Below are positions 50,919-60,929 of a DNA stretch of 64,000 nt, one piece after another. The DNA comes from Meandrina meandrites (lineage: Eukaryota > Cnidaria > Anthozoa > Scleractinia > Meandrinidae), in the NCBI GenBank assembly GCA_963693305.1, contig OY855904.1:37338917-37402916 (forward strand). The letters are read 5' to 3'. The first letter of the stretch is position 1; each line of letters starts with the position of its first letter. The notes under the pieces were generated by a model that had not been told where the DNA came from, searched no databases, and was given only the letters and a program-made list of their open reading frames with translations. The translations under genes were made by a program, and so were the position numbers.

Positions 50919-51164
50919 TTTCGTATTTTGTAGGAGTTGTCAATTTTTATCCCTTCCCTTCCCTCCCCTCGCGCTCCACCGTTTCTCCCTCCAGTAACCA
51001 GTTTAATCTGAGTTTAATCGACGGATAGTTAATCGTAGGTTAAATCTGCTTTCGGGAACACCATTTTATCCCACGATTAGTTATCCTGAGAATAAGAAAT
51101 TTAATCGCGGAATAACCGCTAATCGTTGGTTATTTTAATCGGCTTTCGAACAACCGGGGCCAGG

Positions 51165-52829
51165 AGTTTAGGGTATGACGAGCCAAAACAGGCATCGACT
51201 GTGAAGGAGACTAGCCAGGATACTGTCCTGTGTCATTACACAACAATTTTGCATTGTAAAAATTCGCTGATTATAGGAAACGTCTACAAAGTTATAATAA
51301 GATGCAGTTCTCAATTCTTTGTACCTGACTTTTATTTTCACTACGTTAAAATTTCGCGAAGAGAGGAACCATGAGCAGATTAAAATTTCGCTAAATTTGT
51401 TTTCGTGACATTCGGTGATGACCTTGTATTTGGTACAGGTAATATTTACTTTTTCCCTTTTCCCAGTGTGGACTGTGTGTGCAAGTTTATGAATCTCAAA
51501 CGAATAAAAGAACGTACTGGGGTAGCTTTCGTCTTTGTACGATGTGGAAAATTTCCACGAGTACGTGTTAACTCTCCGTGACTGAGCACATGCCCACGGA
51601 ATATGGCTGATTGAAGAAAGGTTGTCAGGAAAAAGCGCAAACCACAAACGATGCGGCCTAATTAGCAAGCCCATAATAATCATTGAGGGTTTCTTCTCGT
51701 GGCATTAAATACTGTAAATAATAACAACTCATATCATATGTACGTCATGTCATGTACGCTAGCTGTCTCTGATGTGGGCTGAGCATAAACATTATTAGTG
51801 ACCGAGCTTTCTCGAAACTGTTTTTTATTCTTTTAAACGGCTGGTACAGTAAAAGCCCGGACATAATAATCTGTTAGGCTAAAATTTCCATTTACTCAGC
51901 CAAAAATTTAAAAGAGGTCTTATTTCATAGAATTCACTTTAAACTTTGAATTCATAAATCAAATAAAACAAGCTCTACTGGGCAAAGAAAATGAACCAAA
52001 TTCCTTGCATGTCATTTCAGTGTACAAATACATCCATATATATAAGAACCTGTTTCGGCTAACTTGGAAAAATGCGGGTTTTCATATGTGGGTTTTTACT
52101 GTATTGCAGTAAATCATGGGAAACAAGAAGTTGCTAGCAACTTAAAACCGCGCTAATATTTTTTGCTAAATAACAGCTTTCTTTTTCAAAAGTCACAGTT
52201 AAACTAAATCTGTTTGCACTATGAGTAAAGGACTAGCAAAGTAGTCACGCGAGTCACACAATCCGAGGCTTACGTTATCCATGGCTTAGGCTATCTTTAG
52301 CTTGGTTTTTTTTGTAATGACGTAATCCCTGCACGTTCGGGTACGCTCAATTGTTTACTTCAGCAAATATTTCATTTCCCTTCAAATCTTTGAACTCGCT
52401 TCAATGAAATAGCCAAAGAATTCACTTCAATTGCCTAAGAAGAAGCAATGACATTTTTTGATATAAGTGCAGAAATAAGCATTGCATGCGGAGATCTGTT
52501 AAAATTTAAATTACTAACAGAGTCACACTGAATGCTGTTATTGAACAGCAATAATATTTTATTGTTGTTCAATAAACGTTGCGTTATGTCGTAGCGTGAC
52601 AATCAAGTACAGTCAAACGCCTTCTTGATTTTACACACCGGCCTTTTGTAATAAAAGAGTGTAGAGATTTCAATTTACCAAATCTAATGAAACTCATCAA
52701 ATATAATTTGTTTCTTCCGTTTGTACTTTGTACAAGTGTTTTTTATAACTGCCGTAGAGAGTGTGTTTGCTTTGTATTCTAAGCGGTTTCTTCTCTTCGT
52801 TTTGCTGGATAACCGCAACTCACTTAAAA
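51165..52829. other. Gene-free spacer between two transposons
   Basis: One 171-codon minus-strand frame (51168-51683) has no recognisable domain and biased composition, so I do not call it a gene. It holds the mariner-like MITE at 51847. A small hairpin with ATTGAACAGCAATAA and TTATTGTTGTTCAAT lies near 52536-52572. Confidence 0.5.
51847..52101. mobile_element. Mariner-like MITE with TA duplication
   Basis: CAGTAAAAGCCC and GGGTTTTTACTG are the ends, flanked by TA. Near the right end, ATATATAAGAACCTGTTTCGG resembles the interior of the element at 55368, so they are one family. Confidence 0.65.
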
Positions 52830-53857
52830 CAGGGGCACCCAACGGAATATTTCGGTAAAATATCTGTTCGGATGGAAGGTCGCCTAAGAATTTCGAAATT
52901 TTTTCCCAGCGACGCTCTAGACTTCTCAAATTTTTTCGGAAAACCATAAAGTTTCCCTACAATTTTCGGAATTGATGTGCTCACTTTTATCATGTCCCAT
53001 AATTTTCGGACGGTTTTGTTTGTTCTCTAAAATTTTCGTTTGGCTTAATTATTCCAAAAGCTGCTAAAAGTTTCGGTGAGCATTAGAGGTAATCAGGAAT
53101 GTACGTGAACCTAATGAAAGATAAAGGCAATTGAGGTGATTGAGCTCGGCATTAGCCTACTTATCAGATTATTGGAGAAGTTATTTTTGTGGTCAGAGCA
53201 TCTAAAACGATCAAATTATTCGGTTTTGACCGTAAAAAGATTCCTACGCCAACAACAATCCCTTGATCGGTTCAGAAACGCTCGTAAACCTACAAGAAAA
53301 GGTGTTTGTCCTTGTACAGTATATGCAGTGTTTCGTCACCAAATGTGAGATCAGAACGGAAATATAAAGAAAAGCCTATGTTTTCAGCTTTGCTTCTTTC
53401 TAAATGCCAGCAGTGCGTGCCTATTATGTATTATCACTTCTCCTTCCTCGCCACGTTAAAGAAAGCCTGTCGTATAATTTACACCCCCTAACGTTTTCGG
53501 ATGAATAGGTTTAACGCCTATAATATTCGGATAAACATTTATATTGCCTAGTATTTTCGCGAAATTTCGATAGGCACACGTATAACGAAAAACTTCCCCT
53601 AAAATTTTCTAGTGAAAATATGGTCTCTCAGTGTCCTCGAACTTTCGACAAGATCCATCAGGATAGCTAAAACTTTCGGATGACTCAAAAAAGGACCCTA
53701 GAATTTTCGAAACGACGAAAGTTCCCCTTAAATATCCGAACAGATAAATATTTTTTAGGGCATCTCCAAATTAACTAAAAAGCCTTCTAGAACATAGAGA
53801 AATCCATTTACGACCCTTCTGACGTCTTTGGAAAGATTCGGTCGTTGGGTGCCCCTG
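52830..53857. mobile_element. 1.03-kb TIR element with arrays of an ATTTTCGG motif
   Basis: Ends CAGGGGCACCCAACG and CGTTGGGTGCCCCTG are exact. TTAAAA flanks both sides (52824-52829 and 53858-53863). About fourteen degenerate copies of CCTAAAATTTTCGGATGA-like text, 25-45 bp apart, occupy 52850-53080 and 53490-53745, with fewer in the centre. Such subterminal arrays usually bind the transposase. No transposase frame. Superfamily uncertain: the CAGGG start suggests hAT, the 6-bp duplication does not. Confidence 0.8.
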
Positions 53858-54132
53858 TTAAAATTTGGTCCATCCCTCGTCCATTTCTAAATCGGAGAAG
53901 AGTGGAGCCGGGAGTAAGAGAGCCCTGGTAACTAAGTTTCGTTTTACAGTTTAGAGCCTTCGATTTATACTCAGCGGTTGTTCTCCGTCCCCTGGGAGGT
54001 ACCTCATATATGGTATTTATCAGCCTAGTCCCTTGGCGCTCTCGGCTCGGTCAAACCTGGACCCTATTGTGAGTCGTGACGTCACCGGTAGAGACTCGCC
54101 GAGAACGCCTAGCAAATACTGCCAGATGCAAT

Positions 54133-57100
54133 ATGGCGGCAATGGCCGCCATTTTACGGCAACTTCAGGAGAAAGCTGAAAATTCTTCCTGGGAAAAGTT
54201 TCTGCTTGCATGCGAAAAAGAAAAGAAAAATTTAGGTCCTATGACGATCAAGGAGCCCAAATTTTCTGAATGTAGGCCATTTAAAGTTGACTTCGACGCT
54301 CAGCAACTTGTACCAGCCGATGAACTAGTCGAATTTGTTCCGGTGTCTACTGTTGGTGATGGGTCATGTTGTTTCCGTGCGATTTCCACCTTAGTTAACG
54401 GCGACGAATCTCTGCACGAGGAGCTAAGATTACGGACTGTCGTTGAAATGGCTCTCAAGGAAGGCTATTACCTCGCTGATGAGGATTTGTCGCGCCGGAT
54501 AACAGCTCAAGAGAAGGTGTTTAACATCAGCGGATGTCCTAGAACCATCGATGCTTCTGTGCTAGAAATCGTGTTTCGCGAGGAGGCAAGGCAAACGTGC
54601 AAATTGTCAACATATGCTTCGTTTTGGCATCTACAGGCACTCGCTAATGTTGTAAAACGGCGCATTAAAAGTGTGTATCCAGAAACAACACCAGAGGTAG
54701 GTGCCAAGTTTTAACTTGTAGTTGTTATTTTATAAAGAAAAGTTGATTTTCCAGAAAAAAACTCGTTCAATAAGAACGATGCTAATCTGTTGTCATGAAA
54801 TACTGCATTGAGGGTCTGGATACCACATTTAATTTTTTGGCAGTTGTATTTTGTAAATAGTAAACACTACAGTAATGTGTAGAGCGTAAAAATTAAGGTA
54901 TCAATATTATATCTGCTGTCGGCAGATCAAGTCTATGCTCCGGCAGTTATGTTTCTAGTGTATATTTATTTCTGCTACAATCTTGCAAAATAGAAAGGTT
55001 AGGATAAAATTATGTCTAGTATCGCCAGTAAAATTACAGATAGTCACTTCTGCACAATACAGTCATGATACTGATTTTAACCAAGTATTACTACTTTATT
55101 TTACTCCAAGGTCCGTCAGTATCTTCACTGCACAATTGTTCCAAGGGACTATGATGCAACAAAGCCTCCAATTGCCCTACTGTGGTCACGAATAGGAGGA
55201 CTGTCAGCTGGGACACTACAAAACTACCGCCCCAACCATTTTGTGCCACTAGTTTCAAGAAATTTATTTTACATTGTACCAGGTAAACAATTAATGTTGC
55301 ATTTACATGGTTGTGTCTGATTTGCTTAAAGATTAACAACACAGGTTGTAGTTTGAGGAATATGGTACAGAAAACACCTACATATAAGGACAAGTGGATC
55401 ATCTGGCTGAACGTTTGCCAAATGAATACAGCACCATATATAAGAACCAATTCAGCCTGACAAATAAAACATGCTCTTATATAAAAGAAATAGGAAGCTA
55501 GAATGAGAAAGTAACTCATATTAAAGTACTATGGTGTGCATACTTATATTAAAAATCTATAATGTATAGTATTCCTGAAACGAATTTTAAGAACATTTTC
55601 AGGCTGATTTCTCACTAAGCACCCAGTAAAAAAGAACGCGACTGTTCAGCCTGAACCCAAAATCATAGGTTCTTATATGCATGTGTTTACTGTATTGTAA
55701 TTAGAACAAGGGGAAAAATGTTGGTTTTTAGAAGGTTAAATCATGTTTATCTGAAATCAATTTTAAACTACAACATAATAACATACATATATAACATGTA
55801 TTGTATTCCTTCAATTCTCCCCATGTGTAGATGATGAAATGTGGCATTGTTTTCCTTGCCCTCACCTTGACTGTCATTCCAATGAAACATGGTATCGAGA
55901 CCTTAACTCACACTACAGAAGAGTTCATGGTGAGAATGTCTGTGATGAAACTGCAAGAGCAGAGCAAGAGAGGTGCAGACAGAAGGCAATGATACAGAAA
56001 GTGGTCTTGCTGTCAAGCAAAGTAGTAAGTGTGACAAAAGCAAAATCATGGGGCTGTTGTTTCAGTATGTGCAGTAGAAGTGTTTATTCAATCCTGCCAC
56101 ATCAATTAAATTATATCAATTTGTAATTATTTCTCTTATTCCTTTACTATAACTAGGTTGGTGGAGAGATTTTTAACTGCAAGAGCGATGCATTACAAAT
56201 GCAGTTCAGGGACACCACGCACTACAGTGCGGCCTGTAAAGTGGCGTATGTTTTGCTTGCTGGCAGAAAGCTGTCAAATTACTCTCAGATTCTAGGGCGA
56301 AAAGTTATCACCGTAGACAACAATGAAAAACAAGTTGATTTTCATGCTTGGAAAGTCAAACAAGGAGAATGGGATGTTCCTGAAATAGAGTGCATCAGGA
56401 CTGTGGTGAACATAATACCAAATGATCATGTTGCCAATGGGGAACGAGTTTCAGCAACTGAACCCTCTTTTTCACAAGCCACCCCCACATTAATACCTAC
56501 TGACAGGGGTTCTGGTGAAAGCGAATCGTCATGTTCAGAAACTCTTAGTCAGATCTTACAGAAAAACTGGGGATTTTCAAGCCTCAAGGATGAGCAGGAG
56601 AAAGGAATTCAGGCTGTTTTAGAAAAAAAGGACTGCTTTGTGACTTTGCCAACAGGAGGAGGCAAGTCACTTATTTATCAGCTTGCAGCTCATAAAAGCA
56701 ATGGTCTTACTGTTGTAATAACCCCACTAAAGTCACTTATGTGTGACCAAGTTTTACAGTGTACAAAGCATGGTTTAATAGCTGCTGGACTACATGGAGA
56801 ACTACAAGACTCAGAAAAGCAAGGGCTTTATTATTCACTCAAGCAAACAACCTGCCCAATCAAGGTCCTTTTAGTGACTGCAGAAATGATATCAGACAAC
56901 AAGGTTTTGCAAGATATTTTGATTACTCTGTACTCTAGAAAAAAGTTGTCACTGCTTGTCATAGATGAATGCCACTGTGTTAGCAAGTGGGGACACCAAT
57001 TTCGAGATTCCTATTTAGGACTGGGAAGGCTAAGACTCCTATTTCCATCAGTTCCAATGCTGCTCTTGACTGCAACAGCCACCAAGTCTACTCGTGTTGA

Positions 57101-58091
57101 TGTCATAAAAATATTAAAGCTTGATAAACCTGTTGTAATATCAGCACCAATGAACCGGAAAAACATCACATACATTGTGAAAGAGAAAACGTCAAACACT
57201 GCTGATGAAATATTTGCATTGACCCAGGGTGTGGAATGTTCCCTTGTCTTTTGTAACACAAGGAAAGAGTGCGAAGAGCTGTCGCCAAAACTGCAAGCTA
57301 AGGGTTTGAAAGGCAAATTTTACCATGGAGGTCTGAGTGACAATTTAAGATGCCAAACACAAACTGAGTGGATAAATGGCAGTCTCCAGTGCTTGGTGTG
57401 TACCTTTGCTTTTGGTATGGGCATTAATAAAGAAAATGTTCGTGTTGTTGTCCACTTCTCAATTCCTGCATCATTAGAAGATTTTAGCCAAGAGAGTGGA
57501 AGGGCAGGCAGAGATGGTCTACCTGCCACATCAGTATTGTACTACTCTCATCAGAACCAGATTTTTCATGTTAACAACATTTATGACAAAATGAAGGTTG
57601 ATCCTGGTCTTTGTGAAAATCAGATTAATTGTTGCAACCGCATGGTGTACTATGCTATTCAGAAAGGAGAGTGTCGTCGAGCAGTTATCCTCAGATATTT
57701 TGATGAATCTGCTGATTGCAATGGTATGTGTGATGTTTGCCAGAAGCCTTCTAGCACAAGAGAGCGAGACATAACTGAATTTGCCAAGAAGGCAATTCAA
57801 TGTGTACAAAGACTGACTGGAAGTAATGGCAAGTTCACCTTATTGTATTTTGCCAAAGTGCTGACTGGGAAAAAGGTTAAACACAATCATGATCAGCTTC
57901 CTGAGTATGGGTGTGCAAAAGTATCAACCACCGAAGGAGTATACATGCTGCAAACACTTGCTGTGTGCAATATCTTGAGAGAAATACCTCCAGAAAAATC
58001 AACAAAAATTAGAAATGCTCTGTACCTCACTTTGGGTCCTTCATTTTTCGATGTCCTTAGTGGTTCAACAACTGTCTCATGTAAATTGTAA
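54133..58091 (+). CDS. OTU (vertnin-like) - C2H2 zinc finger - RecQ helicase fusion protein
   Basis: Four exons: 54133-54696, 55111-55282, 55831-56024 and 56157-58091. They total 954 aa, in frame with clean GT-AG sites. Residues 65-240 are an OTU-type cysteine protease: GDGSCCFRAIS with Cys79, and YRPNHFVPLV with His231. The stretches ELRLRTVVEMAL, SFWHLQALANV and SVYP resemble vertebrate vertnin. Residues 255-278 form a zinc finger, C-x4-C-x12-H-x4-H. Residues 430-900 are a RecQ-type superfamily 2 helicase: LPTGGGKS (Lys480), VIDECHC (Asp580), LLTATATK, QESGRAGRDG, then a zinc-binding segment CRRAVILRYFDE...CNGMCDVC. There is no HRDC domain. Expected role: unwinding DNA during transposition or repair, with an OTU peptidase of unknown target. 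The poly(A) signal is at 58317-58322. It converges with the broken ORF at 60930. Probably transposon-derived; host domestication is possible. Confidence 0.88.
55368..55692. mobile_element. 325-bp mariner-like MITE in an intron of the OTU-RecQ gene
   Basis: Ends CAGAAAACACCTACATATAA and ATGCATGTGTTTACTG, flanked by TA (55366-55367 and 55693-55694). CCATATATAAGAACC inside matches the family at 51847. It lies wholly within intron 2. Confidence 0.7.
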
Positions 58092-58839
58092 AGTATCACT
58101 CCTGTTTTCATTTCAAGCAGACAGCCATTGCAACGACAACATTAGGGAGTGCCTGCAAATGCCAAAATGAAGCATATGTTGCCTCTTTGCGATACACACT
58201 TTCTAGCACAGAAGCACGCAAACTTTGTTATTCGACACCTTGTTATTGGATACTTTAGCTGGGTGTGCTGGTGAAAAATAGGGCGTGCTCAGAACCAATC
58301 ATATTCGAAAATGATCAATAAAAAATAAGCTAGGTTGTGTTGCTGCATACCTAAAGTATACACCACAGTATTGATATCAAATTAATATTTATTTGCCAGT
58401 AGCTGTAGAAAACAAGTATTTTCATCTGACCTCTAAAAGAGCACTGATAAGTCAACAAGTACGCGTCGTAGCCCCAACACAACATTGATGTATATACCTT
58501 ATTAAACATACAAGTCATCAATGTGAAATAACGAAGTACATTTTTGCTTGATCAATGATGTTCATTTGATGTACAGTACTAAATATATATACACACACAC
58601 ACACACTTGATGAAAGACAGAATGTGTACTCTAAATGTAACCAAAAAAGTGTACAGTCAATCCACACTTCAATTTTGGAAAGGTGTCATTAATTTCCCAT
58701 GAGTAAATTATAGACATTAATGTTACATGACAAAATATTGAAAAGTTCCAGCAACAGGTTAAGACTTTCAATGATCTAATCTCTTTTAAACAGCAGACTT
58801 TCACCACTGTTCCATTTAATGATTGATGTGGTCTTGTAA

Positions 58840-58942
58840 AGATACATTGATGCATTTACTAGTTTTTATGGGGAAAATAAAGTTTGATTGATTGATTGAT
58901 TGACTGACTGACTAATTGATTGATCAATCGATTGATCGATTG
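58840..58942 (+). repeat. TTGA microsatellite, probably a retroelement tail
   Basis: AATAAAGTTTGATTGATTGA opens a run of TTGA units that decays into GACT and ATCGA variants. The upstream 50 bp read like the 3' end of a LINE or SINE, but no coding part was found. Confidence 0.55.
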
Positions 58943-60325
58943 CACCTTAATATGTATGGTACATTGAAACAACATTAAACATGTTTTATTCTGTATTAAA
59001 TTGTCCTGACTGGACTTAAAACAATGCAGTAAGATCAGTAAGGAGAAGCAGTGTTTTGGTCTGTGACAGCTATGCAGTTTTAGGGAGTGGTCATTATTTA
59101 TAAAGAGGGGGGTTGGTGAATGGGAGAAGGCAACATCAAAACTTTCTGTTCCCCCTTCCATATTGGCTCAAAACCTTTTAGCCCCCCCCCCCCCCCCCTA
59201 ACATCACAAGGAAAACTATTTTGACTCCCCCTAACCCATAACCAACATATCATCACAAACTAAGCGACCAACAAATGAAGTTGTAGGAGCTACAACAACA
59301 AATGAAGTTGTCGGAGTGTTAATATTTTAGCTAAAGTTGAAATATTTGTTAACATCCATCCCTCTTAGCCAGGCGGCTGTCCAGTCGTCCAAAGTTAAGG
59401 ATGGCCACTTTTCAGAAATAGGAGATTTTCTACAGCCTGTATTGAATTTCTGTGCTAAATGTAACAAAACATGCGTGAACAACTTTAAAAAATTACATTC
59501 CTTTTAGCTTCCACCAGTTGTTTCAGCCTTGCTGGCATGATTTGTTCTCCATTTACATTTTGTAGCAAGCTTTCTTAATGTTTTCTTCGCATGAAACAAA
59601 ATTGAATGAAGCGATTTCACAAGCAAAGCTACCTGTTCAAAAACATTGACTCACCAAGTCGAACCCAGGCCATTTTGCCAGGAGCTAAAAAATTCCATGC
59701 ACGTAATGGCTTGTCACTGTTAAATAAGAACTAGAATTTCCGTCCCAAATATAATTCAATATTTAACAAGGTAAATCAAGGAAAGAATAGTTTTGTCAAA
59801 TCATCAAGGAAAAACAGCGGTTTTATAGCTTAAGTGAAAGACGTTTGAAACTGCTTAGAATCGCAGAAATCAAAGGCTTTGAATTTTCAAAATTTTCTTT
59901 GGTGGGGGCATGCCCCAAGACTTCCCTAGGGGGATGGTGCCTGCAGCCCTATGAAATATGAGCCTTCAGCCCAAGATATCTTGGACTCCCACTGTCAAAA
60001 TCCTTCCTTAAAGCCTGATACCTCCCCCATAAAGAACCAGGGCTTAAACAAGATATTAAACAAAATTATTTGTAAAAAGCTAACCCTCTTTGAAAAATCC
60101 TGGATCTGCCCCTGAGCTAATTTTACCAGTCATTTGTTGTGTGTTTCCCTTTGCATTACTAAAAGTAGACATAAGGTAGTTGTCAACCAAACCTTTTTGC
60201 CCCCTTACCCCCCTTCTTTGGTGCCCAAACTTCTTTGTCCACTCCCTCACATTCACCAGCCCCCCTCCCAATATATAATGACCACCTCTTCTTTTGCTGT
60301 CAAAAATATTGCTGTTTGGCAAGTA

Positions 60326-60500
60326 CAGTCAACTCTCGCCTTGCGGACACACCGCTAGTGCGGACACTCGTTATTATGGACGAAATCCAGATCCCCGGCA
60401 AACAAGGTTTGACTGAAAATGACTCCTGCTATTATGGACTCTCGCCATTGCGGACACTAAACGACGCCCCGAGCATGTCCGCTTTAACGAGAGTTGACTG
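60326..60500. mobile_element. 175-bp Tc1/mariner-like MITE
   Basis: CAGTCAACTCTCG and CGAGAGTTGACTG are exact inverted ends flanked by TA. The interior repeats TGCGGACA and TTATGGAC units. It sits between the two converging ORFs, so it inserted after they came together, if they are one element. Confidence 0.85.
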
Positions 60501-60929
60501 TACTCATTTGCAGTAAAGTGCTTTGGAAAACCCTTCCATTAGCTTTGCTTTGTTCCTTTTCAATTTAAGGAGGCTCACAACAGTTTCCAGCAATTTCCAG
60601 CTCTCATACTTTGATGGATCAGTGCTACAAACATTTATCAGTTAGTGCTACAAAAATGGTATCAAACAAATGCCCAGTCATTAATAAACAAATTGTGATT
60701 ATTTTTTTGAGATCACTGGTAACCATAGCAATGGTATAACCTGTTAAAAACACCCTTAATTTTAGCTTCAAGTGCTTATAACTCTAAAACTAATCAGGAT
60801 TTAAGAACAAACATTACGAGAACAAACCCAGATCAACACAAGGATTTCATTCTCTACACACGAGGAGCAGGCACGTAGTGCGCATGTACATGGGTCCGCA
60901 AATCATGCCCAGAAATGGCATTACAAACT

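Larger units (their letters stand above)
48101..51159. mobile_element. 3.06-kb TIR element with CCAGG duplication (outer shell of a nest)
   Basis: Ends CCCCGGTTGTTCGAAAGCCG and CGGCTTTCGAACAACCGGGG are exact inverted repeats. CCAGG flanks both (48096-48100 and 51160-51164). Subterminal stretches of about 120 bp at both ends repeat motifs such as CGATTAAAT, TTAATCG and GGATAAA. A short open frame from the ATG at 48301 (about 50 codons, MADLLFGGFALMPGPVRKEK) could be a transposase remnant, but I do not recognise it. The element is split by the insertion at 49277-50918, leaving 1.4 kb of its own sequence. Confidence 0.78.
58323..60929. other. Spacer between the converging RecQ and ankyrin ORFs
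   Basis: 2.6 kb without a gene. It contains a short TA/CA microsatellite (about 58584-58606), a TTGA tail, a 17-nt poly-C run (59182-59198), a hAT-like solitary end near 60097 and the mariner MITE at 60326. The 75 bp at 60566-60640 match the dispersed repeat at 22558. Confidence 0.55.

Noticed and set aside
51168..51683. 171-codon minus-strand open frame
   Set aside because: No domain or family likeness, no splice partners, and it sits among transposon debris. Probably chance.
53858..54132. Left terminal repeat of a composite OTU-RecQ transposon
   Set aside because: I compared this stretch with the right edge of the window by eye and found no convincing inverted match. The right end may be outside the window.
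55091..55519. 142-codon minus-strand frame
   Set aside because: It is the antisense of exon 2 of the OTU-RecQ gene running into a MITE.
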